64,000 nucleotides of DNA from an uncultured Rhizobium sp. (GTDB lineage Bacteria > Pseudomonadota > Alphaproteobacteria > Rhizobiales > Rhizobiaceae): assembly GCA_945952045.1 (NCBI GenBank), contig CAMFHE010000013.1:1-64000 (forward strand), written 5' to 3'. The notes beneath the pieces were generated by a model. It had not been told where the DNA came from and did not search any database. It saw nothing but the letters and a program-made list of their open reading frames with translations. How positions within the stretch are numbered: the first letter of the stretch is position 1; the number at the start of each line of letters is the position of its first letter. Shown in pieces: positions 45,451-56,015 of this stretch. The position numbers and the translations under genes are program-made.

Positions 45451-45644
45451 AGTCTTGTCCCGTCTGCCCGCCGCGAAAATTGATTTGTCCCGGAAAATAG
45501 CCTGCAATCGGAATTTGGTGAATCCGTGTCGGCGCAGCTTCCGACCGATTGCTTCGATATTGTATCGAACTTGCCACAGGGGGTTCTGTCTTTTGCCGTT
45601 TTTGCCGTTAAAGTGTCGGCGACGCAACAATGAAGGGATAGTCG

Positions 45645-47483
45645 ATGCTGGCAGGGTGGAAAGCAGGTCTTGTGGCGGTTTTTGCGTGCGGTATGGCGTT
45701 GCAGCCCGCCGTTTCGCAGGCAGAGGAAGCGCTGGTCTGGCGCCATGCGCTGTCAAGCATCGGCGAGCCGAAACTGCCCCAGGGATTTGCCCATTTCGGC
45801 TATGTCAATACCAATGCCCCCAAGGCCGGCACGCTGAACCTGTCCGAAACGGGCACATTCGACACCTTCAACTCCGTGCTGGCCAAGGGCGAACAGCCCG
45901 CCAGCGTCGCGATGATCTACGATACGTTGCTGACCTCCTCCGAGGACGAGGTGCTGACGTCCTATGGCCTGCTGGCCGAGGCGGTCGCCTATCCAGACGA
46001 CATCTCATTCGCCACATTTCGGCTGAGAGCGGAAGCGAAATGGGCGGATGGCCAACCGGTGACCCCTGAGGACGTGATCTTCTCCTTCGACAAGGCGAAG
46101 GAACTCGATCCGCGCATGTCCGTCTACTATGCGCATGTCGTCTCGGCCGAAAAAACCGGCGAGCGTGAGGTGACCTTCCGTTTCGACGAGAAAAACAATC
46201 GTGAACTGCCGAGCATCCTCGGTCAATTCTCCATTGTTCCCAAGCATTGGTGGGAGGGCAAGGACGAAAAGGGCAATCCGCGCGACATCGCCAAGACGAC
46301 GCTGGAGCCGGTTATGGGTTCAGGCCCCTACCGCATCGCCGCCTTCTCGCCGGGCTCGACCATCCGCTACGAATTGCGCGACGACTATTGGGCGAAAGAC
46401 CTCAACATCAATGTCGGCCAGAACAATTTCAAAGTGATCAACTACAATTTCTATGCCGATTTCGATGTCGAACTGGAAGCCTTCCGCGCCGGCAACGTGG
46501 ATTATCGCCGCGAAAACAGCGCCAGCCGCTGGGCAACGGGCTACGATTTCCCGGCGGCGAAGGACGGTCGCGTCAAGCGCGAGGAGGTGGAAAACCCGCT
46601 GCGCGCCACCGGCATCATGCAGGCCTTGGTGCCGAACCTGCGCCGCGACCAGTTCAAGGACGTGCGCGTGCGCGAAGCGCTCAACTATGCCTTCGACTTC
46701 GAGGATCTGAACCGCAATCTCGCCTTCAACGCCTTCAAGCGCATCGACAGCTATTTCTGGGGCACGGAACTGGCCTCCTCCGGGCTGCCGCAGGGCCGCG
46801 AGCTGGAGATCCTCAACGGATTCAAGGACAAGGTGCCAGCGGACGTCTTCACCACACCCTATACCAACCCAGTCGGCGGCGACCCGCAAAAGAGCCGCGA
46901 GAACCTGCGTCAGGCCGTCGGCCTGCTCAAGGAAGCCGGCTATGTGCTGAAGGGCAACCGCATGGTCAACGAAAAGACCGGCCAGCAGCTTTCCATCGAA
47001 ATCCTGCTCGGCAGCCAGTCCTTCGAGCGAACCGTGCTGCCTTTCGCCAACAATCTCAAGAAGATCGGCATCGATGCGCGGCTGCGCACCGTCGATGCCT
47101 CGCAATATACCAATCGCGTTCGCAGCTTCGATTACGACATGATCTACCAAGTCTGGGCAGAGACGCTGAACCCTGGCAACGAGCAGGCCGAATTCTGGGG
47201 ATCGAATGCCGCCAGTCGGCCGGGCTCGCGCAATTATGCCGGCATCGCAGATCCGGCCATCGACGCACTGATCAAGATGATCATCTTCGCGCCGAACCGA
47301 GACGAACAGGTGGCGGCGATCAAGGCCATGGACCGCGTGCTTCTCGCCAATCATTTCGTCGTGCCGCTGTTTTATTCCGGCAACCAGCGCATCGCCTATT
47401 GGAACCGTATAACCCACGGGACTTTCCCGGAATACGGGCTCGGGTTCCCCGGTGCATGGTGGTCGACGGACGCCGCGAAGTGA
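45645..47483 (+). CDS. yejA: Peptide ABC transporter substrate-binding protein (YejA-like)
   Basis: The 612-residue periplasmic family 5 binding protein has a signal peptide (residues 1-26, ending SQA-E). Blocks such as GTFDTFNSVLAKGEQPASVAMIYDTLL, VIFSFDKAKELDP and KTTLEPVMGSGPYRI identify it. YejA-type proteins carry oligopeptides, including microcin C-like compounds, across the periplasm. It leads the yejABEF set and is divergent from mepA, so peptides released from murein are plausible cargo. Confidence 0.92.
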   Translation: MLAGWKAGLVAVFACGMALQPAVSQAEEALVWRHALSSIGEPKLPQGFAHFGYVNTNAPKAGTLNLSETGTFDTFNSVLAKGEQPASVAMIYDTLLTSSEDEVLTSYGLLAEAVAYPDDISFATFRLRAEAKWADGQPVTPEDVIFSFDKAKELDPRMSVYYAHVVSAEKTGEREVTFRFDEKNNRELPSILGQFSIVPKHWWEGKDEKGNPRDIAKTTLEPVMGSGPYRIAAFSPGSTIRYELRDDYWAKDLNINVGQNNFKVINYNFYADFDVELEAFRAGNVDYRRENSASRWATGYDFPAAKDGRVKREEVENPLRATGIMQALVPNLRRDQFKDVRVREALNYAFDFEDLNRNLAFNAFKRIDSYFWGTELASSGLPQGRELEILNGFKDKVPADVFTTPYTNPVGGDPQKSRENLRQAVGLLKEAGYVLKGNRMVNEKTGQQLSIEILLGSQSFERTVLPFANNLKKIGIDARLRTVDASQYTNRVRSFDYDMIYQVWAETLNPGNEQAEFWGSNAASRPGSRNYAGIADPAIDALIKMIIFAPNRDEQVAAIKAMDRVLLANHFVVPLFYSGNQRIAYWNRITHGTFPEYGLGFPGAWWSTDAAK

Positions 47484-47611
47484 CGCCGGTACGGTGAACG
47501 GCTTGCGTTCGCCGGGCGACTGGCTACCAAATGAATCGAAACGAATCGCGGCCCCCTATGGCGGCCGCGCGGAAGGAATGACGACTTGAAATTTTCGGGA
47601 AGCCCGCGCTG

Positions 47612-48700
47612 ATGGGTGCCTATATCCTGCGCCGCCTGCTGTTGATGATCCCGACCATCGTCGGCATCATGGCGATCTCCTTCGCGGTCATCCAGTTCGC
47701 ACCCGGCGGCCCGGTCGAACGGGTCATCGCCGATCTCACCGGTCAGGGCGACAGCGCCTCAGACCGCCTGTCAGGCGGCGGCGATCTCGTCAGCCAGCAA
47801 GGCGCGGATACAGCCGGCAATTATCGCGGCGCGCAAGGTCTCGATCCCGACCTGATTGCCAAGCTGGAAAAGCAGTTCGGCTTCGACAAGCCGCCGCTCA
47901 CCCGCTTCGGCGAGATGATGTGGAACTATATCCGCTTCGATTTCGGCGAAAGTTTCTTCCGCAACACGCCCGTCATCGACCTGATTGCCGAAAAGCTGCC
48001 GGTGTCGATCTCGCTCGGCGTCTGGATCCTCTTGTTTTCCTACATCATTTCCATCCCGCTCGGCATCAAGAAGGCAGTGGAGGACGGCTCGCCCTTCGAC
48101 GTCTGGACCTCCGGCGTCATCGTCATCGGTTATGCCGTCCCGAGCTTCCTGTTCGGCATCCTGCTGATCGTCGTGTTTGCTGGCGGCTCGTTCTTCGATT
48201 GGTTCCCCTTGCGCGGTCTGGTCTCGGATAATTTCGCCGATCTCAACTGGTGGCAGAAGATCCTCGACTATTTCTGGCACCTTACACTGCCGCTGATCTC
48301 GCTGTCGCTGGCGGCCTTCGCCACCACGACCCTGCTGACGAAGAATTCCTTCATCGACGAGATCAAGAAGCAATATGTGACGACAGCGCGCGCCAAGGGC
48401 TTGACCGAGCGCGAAGTGCTCTACGGCCATGTCTTCCGCAACGCCATGCTGATTGTCATCGCCGGCTTCCCCGGCGCCTTCATCTCAGCCTTCTTCACTG
48501 GCTCGCTGCTGATCGAAAATATCTTTTCGCTCGATGGTCTCGGACGCCTCGGTTACCTCTCGGTGGTCAATCGCGATTATCCGATCGTGTTCGCGACGCT
48601 CTTCATCTTCTCGTTGCTCGGTCTCGTCGTCGGCCTTGTGTCCGACCTGATCTATACCTGGATCGATCCGCGCATCGATTTCGACCGGAGGGACGTCTGA
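47612..48700 (+). CDS. yejB: Peptide ABC transporter permease YejB
   Basis: The 362-residue membrane protein has the DppB-type start [24 protein letters not shown] and the EAA-like loop [30 protein letters not shown] ribosome binding site precedes it. It overlaps the next permease gene by one base. Together with YejE it forms the peptide channel. Confidence 0.93.
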   Translation: MGAYILRRLLLMIPTIVGIMAISFAVIQFAPGGPVERVIADLTGQGDSASDRLSGGGDLVSQQGADTAGNYRGAQGLDPDLIAKLEKQFGFDKPPLTRFGEMMWNYIRFDFGESFFRNTPVIDLIAEKLPVSISLGVWILLFSYIISIPLGIKKAVEDGSPFDVWTSGVIVIGYAVPSFLFGILLIVVFAGGSFFDWFPLRGLVSDNFADLNWWQKILDYFWHLTLPLISLSLAAFATTTLLTKNSFIDEIKKQYVTTARAKGLTEREVLYGHVFRNAMLIVIAGFPGAFISAFFTGSLLIENIFSLDGLGRLGYLSVVNRDYPIVFATLFIFSLLGLVVGLVSDLIYTWIDPRIDFDRRDV

Positions 48701-49854
48701 TGACTGCGACCTCCACCACAACAGTCGAGCGCGAAGCGCCTGTCGCCCCGCCGCGCAAGGGGCTGCTGTCGCCCACCAACCTGCGCCGCTGGGAAAACTT
48801 TAAAGCCAACCGGCGCGGCTACTGGTCGTTCTGGCTGTTCATGATCCTGTTCGTGCTCAGCCTGTTCGCCGAATTCATCGCCAACGACCGGCCGCTGATC
48901 GCCTCCTACAAGGGCGAGATCCTCTTTCCCGTTGTTATCGACTATCCGGAAGAGAAATTCGGCGGCTTCCTTGCCGAAACCGATTACCGCTCGGATTTCA
49001 TTCAGGACGAGATCAAGGCGAATGGCTGGCTGATCTGGCCGCCGATTCGTTATTCCTATTCGACCGCCAATTCCAACATCCCGCATTCGGCCCCGACCAA
49101 GCCGTTCTGGCTGATGGACAGCCAGGAGCGTTGCTCCGGCTATCCGCAAGGCGTGAACGATCCGCAATGCATCACCGGCAATCTCAACTGGCTCGGCACC
49201 GACGACCAGGCGCGAGACGTTGCGGCGCGGATGATCTACGGTTTCCGTATCTCGGTGCTGTTTGGACTGGCGCTGACCATCGCCTCGGCGCTGGTCGGGG
49301 TGACGGCGGGCGCCATCCAGGGCTATTTCGGCGGCTGGACCGATCTGCTGATGCAGCGCTTCATCGAGATCTGGTCGTCGATGCCGGTGCTTTACATCCT
49401 GTTGATCATCGCCGCCGTCTTGCCGCCCGGCTTCTTCATTCTGCTTGGCGTCATGCTGTTGTTTTCATGGACGAGTTTCGTCGGTGTCGTGCGCGCCGAA
49501 TTCCTTCGCGCCCGCAATTTCGAATATGTGCGCGCCGCCCGCGCACTGGGCGTCGGCAACTGGACGATTATGTTCCGGCACCTCTTGCCCAACGCCATGG
49601 TCGCGACGCTGACCTTCCTGCCCTTCATCCTCTCGGGCTCGATTACCACGCTGACCTCGCTTGATTTTCTCGGCTTCGGCATGCCGCCGGGCTCGGCCTC
49701 GCTCGGCGAAATGATCGCGCAGGGCAAGAAGAACCTGCAGGCCCCCTGGCTCGGCCTCGCCGCCTTCTTCACGATGTCGATCATGCTGTCGCTGCTGATC
49801 TTCGTCGGCGAAGCCGTGCGTGACGCCTTCGATCCGCGAAAGACGTTCCGATGA
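48700..49854 (+). CDS. yejE: Peptide ABC transporter permease YejE
   Basis: The 384-residue DppC-type permease has an unusually long periplasmic segment after the first helix (about residues 65-165), typical of YejE. It carries a permease EAA-like loop YVRAARALGVGNWTIMFRHLLPNAMV. It overlaps the yejF gene by four bases (ATGA) and its own start overlaps yejB by one base. Confidence 0.93.
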   Translation: MTATSTTTVEREAPVAPPRKGLLSPTNLRRWENFKANRRGYWSFWLFMILFVLSLFAEFIANDRPLIASYKGEILFPVVIDYPEEKFGGFLAETDYRSDFIQDEIKANGWLIWPPIRYSYSTANSNIPHSAPTKPFWLMDSQERCSGYPQGVNDPQCITGNLNWLGTDDQARDVAARMIYGFRISVLFGLALTIASALVGVTAGAIQGYFGGWTDLLMQRFIEIWSSMPVLYILLIIAAVLPPGFFILLGVMLLFSWTSFVGVVRAEFLRARNFEYVRAARALGVGNWTIMFRHLLPNAMVATLTFLPFILSGSITTLTSLDFLGFGMPPGSASLGEMIAQGKKNLQAPWLGLAAFFTMSIMLSLLIFVGEAVRDAFDPRKTFR

Positions 49855-51479
49855 GTTCGCCCCTGCTCAGCATCCGCAATCTCTCGGTTGCCTTCCATCA
49901 GGGCGGCAAGACCAGCCTTGCCGTCGAAAACGTCTCCTTCGACATAGCCCGCGGCGAAGTCGTAGCGTTGGTCGGCGAGTCCGGTTCGGGCAAATCCGTC
50001 TCGGCCAATTCGATCCTGAAGCTTTTGCCGCATCCGGCGGCGAGCTACCCCTCGGGCGAAATCCTGTTCAAGGGCAAGGACCTGCTGAAGGCCAACGATG
50101 CGGCGCTGCGCCAGGTGCGCGGCAACGACATCACCATGATCTTCCAGGAGCCGATGACCTCGCTCAATCCGCTCCACACGATCGAAAAGCAGATCGGCGA
50201 GATCCTGAAGCTGCACCAGCAGATCGAGGGGCCGGCGGCGCGCACCCGCACCCTCGAACTCCTGCAACAGGTCGGCATCCGCGAGCCGGAAAAGAGGCTG
50301 AAGGCCTATCCGCACGAGCTTTCCGGCGGGCAGCGCCAACGCGTCATGATCGCCATGGCGCTCGCCAACCGCCCGGAACTGCTGATCGCCGACGAGCCGA
50401 CCACGGCGCTCGACGTCACCGTGCAGGCCCAGATTCTCGAGCTTCTGCGCGGGCTGAAATCCGAGCACGGCATGGCGATGCTGTTCATCACCCATGACCT
50501 TGGCATCGTGCGCAAATTCGCCGACCGCGTCTGCGTCATGACCAAGGGGCGCATTGTCGAGACCGGCCCCGTCGAACAGGTGTTCACCAATCCGCAGCAC
50601 GACTATACCCGCCACCTGCTGAACGCCGAACCGACCGGCGAACCGCCGCCGGCTGACGAAACCAAGCCTGTGGTTATGGAAGGCAAGGACGTGCGCGTCT
50701 GGTTCCCGATCAAGGCCGGTTTCCTGCGCAAGGTGGTCGATCACGTCAAGGCAGTGGATGGCATCGATCTGAAACTGCGCGCCGGCCAGACGCTCGGCGT
50801 CGTCGGTGAATCCGGCTCCGGCAAGACGACGCTGGGGCTAGCGCTGACGCGGCTGATTTCCTCGAAAGGTCGCATCGCCTTCGTCGGTAAGGATATCGAG
50901 CGTTTTTCCTTCGCCGAGATGCGGCCTCTGCGCCGGCAGATGCAGATCGTGTTCCAGGACCCCTTCGGCTCGCTGTCGCCGCGCATGTCGGTCGCCGATA
51001 TCATCGCCGAGGGCCTGCGCGTGCACGAGCCTGCCCTCTCCTTCGAAGAGCGTGACCGGCGCGTCTGCTGGGCGCTGGAAGAGGTCAATCTCGATCCGAC
51101 CACCCGCTGGCGCTTTCCGCATGAATTCTCCGGCGGTCAGCGCCAGCGCATCGCCATCGCCCGGGCCATGGTGCTGAAGCCGCGCTTCGTCATGCTCGAT
51201 GAGCCGACATCGGCGCTGGATATGAGCGTGCAGGCGCAGGTGGTCGATCTCTTGCGCGACTTGCAGGCCAAGCATGACCTTGCCTATCTGTTCATCAGCC
51301 ACGATCTGCGCGTCGTCAAAGCCCTGTCCAACCATGTCATCGTCATGCGTTTCGGCAAGGTGGTGGAACAGGGGCCGGCGGAAACCATCTTCGCCGATCC
51401 GCAGGAAGACTATACCCGCGCGCTGATGGCCGCGGCCTTCAACCTCGAAGCCGTCCCCGTCGGCGGCGTCAAACAGTGA
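49851..51479 (+). CDS. yejF: Peptide ABC transporter ATPase YejF (two fused ATPase domains)
   Basis: The 542-residue protein has two complete ATPase domains in tandem. Domain one has Walker [10 protein letters not shown] (about 42-50) and [15 protein letters not shown]; domain two has GESGSGKTT and [15 protein letters not shown]. The fusion is normal for YejF, unlike DppD/DppF. It is the last gene of the yejABEF operon. Confidence 0.93.
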   Translation: MSSPLLSIRNLSVAFHQGGKTSLAVENVSFDIARGEVVALVGESGSGKSVSANSILKLLPHPAASYPSGEILFKGKDLLKANDAALRQVRGNDITMIFQEPMTSLNPLHTIEKQIGEILKLHQQIEGPAARTRTLELLQQVGIREPEKRLKAYPHELSGGQRQRVMIAMALANRPELLIADEPTTALDVTVQAQILELLRGLKSEHGMAMLFITHDLGIVRKFADRVCVMTKGRIVETGPVEQVFTNPQHDYTRHLLNAEPTGEPPPADETKPVVMEGKDVRVWFPIKAGFLRKVVDHVKAVDGIDLKLRAGQTLGVVGESGSGKTTLGLALTRLISSKGRIAFVGKDIERFSFAEMRPLRRQMQIVFQDPFGSLSPRMSVADIIAEGLRVHEPALSFEERDRRVCWALEEVNLDPTTRWRFPHEFSGGQRQRIAIARAMVLKPRFVMLDEPTSALDMSVQAQVVDLLRDLQAKHDLAYLFISHDLRVVKALSNHVIVMRFGKVVEQGPAETIFADPQEDYTRALMAAAFNLEAVPVGGVKQ

Positions 51480-51490
51480 ATGCGATTCCC

Positions 51491-52450
51491 ATGTCCGACA
51501 AAAGCCCCGTCATCGTCGATCTGAAATTCGATCCCGAAACCGTCGCGAAATCGCTTGCGAGCGCTTTTCCCGGGCGCGAGGTCATCAACCTCGCCGACCC
51601 CGCAACGCGTGGGCGCGATCTCTCGGGTATTTCGTATGCCGTGGTGTGGAAGCCGGATGGGGACCTGTTCGAACGCGCCCCCGACCTCAAGGTGATATTC
51701 TCCGGCGGTGCGGGCGTCGACAGCATCCTGTCCATCCCCAGCTTGCCGGATATCCCGATCGTCCGCTTCGTCGATCACACGTTGACGACCCGCATGAGCG
51801 AATGGGTGGTGCTGCAATGCCTGACGCATCTGCGCCAGTGCTTCACCTATGCCGACATGCAGGCCGCGCGACAGTGGGAGGAACTTGCGCAGCCACAGGC
51901 GAGCGAAATCACCGTCGGCGTCATGGGTCTCGGTGTCCTCGGGCTCGATGCCGTGCATAAATTGAAGGTCATGGGTTTCGATGTCATCGGCTGGTCGCGC
52001 ACGCAAAAAACCATCGACAGTCTGGAAACCTTCGATTCCGCCGGCCTCGATGCCTTCCTCGGTCGCACCGATTTCCTCGTCGGCCTGCTGCCGCTGACGC
52101 CGGAGACGGAAGGCTTCTACAATGCCGGCCTGTTCTCCAGGCTGCGCCAGGGCGGCGCGCTCGGCAAGCCGGTCTTCATCAATGCCGGCCGTGGCAAAAG
52201 CCAGGTTTCGGGCGATATCGTTGCAGCGTTGGAAAAGGGCGTTCTCGGCGGCGCTTCGCTCGACGTTTTCGAGCGCGAACCGCTGGAGACCGACAGCCCG
52301 CTCTGGGGCATGAAAAACGTCATCGTCACGCCGCATGCCGCCGCCTCCTCCGACGAGCGGGCCCTGTTCCGCAACGTGGAGACGCAGATCGCAGGCTTCG
52401 AGCGCGGTAAAGCCCTGCCCGATCTCGTCGATCGCCAGCGCGGCTATTGA
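51491..52450 (+). CDS. ghrA-like: D-2-hydroxyacid dehydrogenase, glyoxylate/hydroxypyruvate reductase A type
   Basis: The 319-residue enzyme has the NAD-binding GLGVLGLDAVHKLKVMGFDVIGWSRT, and the catalytic arginine (INAGRGKSQ), glutamate (FEREPL) and histidine (TPHAAA). GhrA enzymes reduce glyoxylate and hydroxypyruvate. The ATG at 51491 is preferred to a GTG at 51476 that overlaps yejF. No clear link to the peptide transporter is visible beyond possible read-through. Confidence 0.88.
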   Translation: MSDKSPVIVDLKFDPETVAKSLASAFPGREVINLADPATRGRDLSGISYAVVWKPDGDLFERAPDLKVIFSGGAGVDSILSIPSLPDIPIVRFVDHTLTTRMSEWVVLQCLTHLRQCFTYADMQAARQWEELAQPQASEITVGVMGLGVLGLDAVHKLKVMGFDVIGWSRTQKTIDSLETFDSAGLDAFLGRTDFLVGLLPLTPETEGFYNAGLFSRLRQGGALGKPVFINAGRGKSQVSGDIVAALEKGVLGGASLDVFEREPLETDSPLWGMKNVIVTPHAAASSDERALFRNVETQIAGFERGKALPDLVDRQRGY

Positions 52451-52588
52451 GGGCGGCGGCGAAAACGCATGTCGCTTTTAATCGATTTGGCTGGACAGCG
52501 CCGCGTGTTTTCCCGATAACTCCATGACATCATTCGCCGGACGGTCAAGCGCCACGGCACGACAGCAACAGGAATCAGGGCTGAACCC

Positions 52589-53893
52589 ATGGCGAAGACC
52601 GATATCGCCCGCCGCGTTTTCAACCACACATGGAAGCTCGATCCGATCATCCGCAGCCTGATCGACACCGACTTCTACAAGCTCCTGATGCTGCAGATGA
52701 TCTGGAAGCTTTATCCGGATGTATCGGCGACTTTCGCGCTGATCAACCGCACGAAATCGGTGCGTCTCGCCGACGAGATCGACGAGGGCGAACTGCGCGC
52801 CCAACTCGACCACGCCCGCACGCTTCGGCTCTCCAAGAAGGAGATGATCTGGCTGGCGGGCAACACATTCTATGGCAAGGCGCAGATTTTCGAGCCGGAA
52901 TTTCTCGCCTGGCTGTCGAATTTCCAGCTTCCTGAATACGAACTTTCCAAGGCCAACGGCCAGTATACGCTGCATTTCCACGGCAAGTGGGTCGAGACCA
53001 CCATGTGGGAAATTCCCGCATTGGCGATCATCAACGAGCTGCGGTCGCGCGCGGCGATGCGCGACCTCGGCTACTTCACCCTCGACGTGCTCTATGCCCG
53101 CGCCAAGGCGAAGATGTGGTCCAAGGTCGAGCGGTTGAGGCTGTTGCCGGGCCTGCGCATTTCCGATTTCGGTACCCGCCGTCGCCATAGTTTCCTGTGG
53201 CAGCGCTGGTGCGTCGAGGCGCTGAAGGAAGGCATCGGCCCGCGTTTCACCGGCACCAGCAACGTCCTGCTCGCCATGGATTCCGATCTCGAAGCCGTCG
53301 GCACCAATGCGCATGAATTGCCGATGGTCGCCGCAGCCTTGGCAGAAACCGACGCTGAACTGGCCGAAGCGCCCTACAAGGTGCTGCGCGACTGGAACAA
53401 GCTCTACGGCGGCAACCTGCTGATCGTGCTGCCGGACGCCTATGGCACCGCGGCTTTCTTGCGCAACGCGCCGGAATGGGTGGCCGACTGGACCGGTTTC
53501 CGCCCCGACAGCGCACCACCTATCGAAGGCGGGGAAAAGATCATCGCCTGGTGGGAAAAAATGGGCCGCGATCCGAAGACGAAGATGCTGATCTTCTCCG
53601 ACGGTCTCGACGTCGACGCCATCGTCGATACCTACCGCCATTTCGAGGGCCGGGTGCGGATGAGTTTCGGCTGGGGCACCAACCTCACCAACGACTTCGC
53701 CGGCTGCGCCCCGAAGACCATCGACGGGCTGAAACCGATCTCCATCGTCTGCAAGGTGGTGGACGCCAATGGCCGCCCGGCCGTGAAACTGTCCGACAAC
53801 CCGCAAAAAGCGACCGGCGAGCCGGAGGAAGTCGAACGATATTTGAAATTCTTTGGCCAGGAAGATCGCGTCGAGCAAAAGGTTCTGGTATAG
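52589..53893 (+). CDS. pncB: Nicotinate phosphoribosyltransferase
   Basis: The 434-residue enzyme makes nicotinate mononucleotide from nicotinate and PRPP in NAD salvage. It has [15 protein letters not shown] near the start, [14 protein letters not shown] with the phosphorylated histidine region, [11 protein letters not shown] and [13 protein letters not shown] then [14 protein letters not shown]. Length and motifs match the family well. It is apparently monocistronic. Confidence 0.95.
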   Translation: MAKTDIARRVFNHTWKLDPIIRSLIDTDFYKLLMLQMIWKLYPDVSATFALINRTKSVRLADEIDEGELRAQLDHARTLRLSKKEMIWLAGNTFYGKAQIFEPEFLAWLSNFQLPEYELSKANGQYTLHFHGKWVETTMWEIPALAIINELRSRAAMRDLGYFTLDVLYARAKAKMWSKVERLRLLPGLRISDFGTRRRHSFLWQRWCVEALKEGIGPRFTGTSNVLLAMDSDLEAVGTNAHELPMVAAALAETDAELAEAPYKVLRDWNKLYGGNLLIVLPDAYGTAAFLRNAPEWVADWTGFRPDSAPPIEGGEKIIAWWEKMGRDPKTKMLIFSDGLDVDAIVDTYRHFEGRVRMSFGWGTNLTNDFAGCAPKTIDGLKPISIVCKVVDANGRPAVKLSDNPQKATGEPEEVERYLKFFGQEDRVEQKVLV

Positions 53894-53958
53894 GCCCGTC
53901 AACTTTCTCGAATATTGCCGGCGTGGCGAGTTGAGTTCCGCGCCGCGAAAGAGCGGTC

Positions 53959-54414
53959 ATGCTGACGAAAAAGGGAAAATACGGGCTCAAGGCCTTGAAC
54001 GACCTCGCGCGTCTACCGCCGGGCGGCTCGGCGCTGAGCAGCGAAATCGCTGCGCGCAACAATATTCCGAAGAAGTTCCTCGACACGATCCTGCTTGAAC
54101 TTCGCAACGCCGGCATCGTCCGCTCGAAGAAGGGGCCGGGCGGCGGTTATGCGCTGTCCAAGCCGGCAACCGAAATCCAAATCGGCCACGCCATTCGCAC
54201 CCTGGACGGACCGCTCGCGCCGATCCGTTGCGCCAGCCGCACCGCATTCGAGGCCTGCGACGATTGCAACGACCCGGAGGCTTGTGAAGTGCGGCGTTCG
54301 ATGACGCTGGTGCGCGACGCCATGGCCGAGATTCTCGATGGCATGACGCTCGACGTGTTTTCGCGCACGCCGGACGCGGCGGGCGATACCGGCGATCGCA
54401 CCGCACAGCAATGA
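53959..54414 (+). CDS. Rrf2 family transcriptional regulator
   Basis: The 151-residue protein has an N-terminal winged helix (MLTKKGKYGLKALNDLARL, then IPKKFLDTILLELRNAGIVRSKKGPGGGYAL) and four cysteines C91, C100, C103 and C109 in a late cluster. In Rrf2 proteins three of these positions bind an iron-sulfur cluster (IscR, RirA, NsrR). It is not RirA by its N-terminus. It is convergent with the ArsC-like gene; targets are unknown. Confidence 0.85.
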   Translation: MLTKKGKYGLKALNDLARLPPGGSALSSEIAARNNIPKKFLDTILLELRNAGIVRSKKGPGGGYALSKPATEIQIGHAIRTLDGPLAPIRCASRTAFEACDDCNDPEACEVRRSMTLVRDAMAEILDGMTLDVFSRTPDAAGDTGDRTAQQ

Positions 54415-54765
54415 TCAGAGGCCAAAAAAGGCCGCGTAAAGCTCTGGCTTGAAGCCGATCTGCAGCCCGGGACCGCTTTCCAGCACCGGACGCTTGATCA
54501 TAGACGGCTGCACCAGCATCAACGCGATGGCCTTGTCTTCGGAGAGATCGGTCTTGTCAGCCTCGGGCAGCGCCCGGAACGTCGTTCCGGCGCGGTTGAG
54601 CACCTTGTCCCAGCCGGCCTCCGCGCACCAGCGCTTCAGATGCGCTTCGTCGATGCCTTCGGCCTTGTAATCGTGAAAATCATAGGCGATGCCGTTCTGG
54701 TCGAGCCAGCTACGCGCCTTCTTCATCGTGTCGCAATTCTTGATGCCGTAAATCGTGACGCTCAC
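54415..54765 (-). CDS. ArsC/Spx family protein, YffB-like
   Basis: The 116-residue thioredoxin-fold protein starts MSVTIYGIKNCDTMKKARSWLD, with one conserved N-terminal cysteine (C11), and has the PSMIKRPVLE block. It lacks the arginine-rich arsenate-binding residues of classical ArsC, so it is more like YffB, whose role is unclear (glutathione-dependent thiol reductase proposed). It lies 21 bases after the end of the recombinase gene at 54787. Confidence 0.85.
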   Translation of the reverse strand: MSVTIYGIKNCDTMKKARSWLDQNGIAYDFHDYKAEGIDEAHLKRWCAEAGWDKVLNRAGTTFRALPEADKTDLSEDKAIALMLVQPSMIKRPVLESGPGLQIGFKPELYAAFFGL

Positions 54766-54786
54766 GCGAAAACTCCATTTGAATGA

Positions 54787-55830
54787 TCAAAGACCGGAGG
54801 CCTTGGTCAGGTTGATGCGGAAACGGTCGCGATTGCGCTGATACCGCCGTGTCATTTCCGCAGATGCATGGCCGAGTTGCTTCTGGACATGGCGCTCCTC
54901 CGCCTCGGCCGCCGTGGCAAGGCCGGCGCGCAGCGAGTGGCCGGAAAATTTCAAGGTGCGCTCGGCCTCGGAAAGATCGGCGCGCACTCCGGCAGCCAGC
55001 GTCGTTCGTTTCACCAGTCGCGCCACATGCCGGTCGTTCATGCGCCCGGCGCCGACCTTCGAATCCATGCCGGCAATGGCGCGAAACAGCGGCCCGTTGT
55101 CGATCCGACCGAGACGGAGCCAGGTTTCCAGCGCCGCCACCGGGCAGGTCGCGTCCGCGGAGCCGCGCCCGACCTCGACCTCGCGCCAGCCGGTCTTGCC
55201 GCGCAGCGTCACGAGGATGCCTTCTCTCAAGATCTCGATCCAGCCGGTGCCGTCCTCGGTCTGTCCGCGCCCGCAATCCAGCCCGACGATTTCCGAGCGG
55301 CGCAAACCGCCGGCAAAGCCGATGAGCAGGATCGCCCGGTCGCGCAAACCCCGCAAACTGCCGCGATCCAGCGTTTCCAGCATGGCGATGAGATCGGCGG
55401 GCAGGATCGCTTCCTTCTGCATCGGTGGGCGGGCATGGCTGCGGCGAATGCCGGCCAGCACCGTGGCGATATGCCGATCGGCTCGGTCAAGCATCAATCC
55501 GCGCTTCGCAAAATTCCAGGACAGCGCCGACAGTCGCCGCTCGATAGTGCCGACCGAAGAGCGGCTACCACACTCGCCGGCCGCAAGGGCTGCGATATAA
55601 AGCGCAATCATCTGCGGACGCGGCGGCATCGCCTCCATCCCGTTACGCCGGCACCAGGCGTCGAAATGCCGCCAATCCGAAGCATAGGCGCGGCGGGTAT
55701 TTTCGGAGGACGCGTTACGGACATAGTCGCGGACGTGATCGGCAAGCCTGCCCAGACGCATCGGCGGCTGCTCCGCATGATCGTTTGCCACCACGAAAAA
55801 GGTCGTCTCGCCGTCGATGTCGCCTGTCAT
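54787..55830 (-). CDS. Tyrosine recombinase/integrase
   Basis: The 347-residue protein has an N-terminal core-binding domain (about 25-125; SSENTRRAYASDWRHFDAWCRRNG) and a catalytic domain with R of GGLRRSEIVGLD, H-x-x-R in GHSLRAGLATAA, then LGHASAEMTRRYQR with the nucleophilic tyrosine. It could excise or integrate a mobile element, but I found no attachment repeats or phage genes nearby. It may be a resident recombinase of a former island. Its ribosome binding site was not clear. Confidence 0.87.
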   Translation of the reverse strand: MTGDIDGETTFFVVANDHAEQPPMRLGRLADHVRDYVRNASSENTRRAYASDWRHFDAWCRRNGMEAMPPRPQMIALYIAALAAGECGSRSSVGTIERRLSALSWNFAKRGLMLDRADRHIATVLAGIRRSHARPPMQKEAILPADLIAMLETLDRGSLRGLRDRAILLIGFAGGLRRSEIVGLDCGRGQTEDGTGWIEILREGILVTLRGKTGWREVEVGRGSADATCPVAALETWLRLGRIDNGPLFRAIAGMDSKVGAGRMNDRHVARLVKRTTLAAGVRADLSEAERTLKFSGHSLRAGLATAAEAEERHVQKQLGHASAEMTRRYQRNRDRFRINLTKASGL

Positions 55831-56015
55831 CCTGCCGTCTCGAACGTGCCGGCGGAGATCGCAAGTCTCACCCGGCGAATGGAACAGAATCGTGAACGTG
55901 CTCTATCTGTCATGGCCCCATGAGCGGTTTCAAGTGCATCACGGCCTTGAATTCTACCGCCGGCCTTGCCAAGTGAGGCGACGAATCGCCTGCATTGAAA
56001 GGAGTTTGCCACCCG

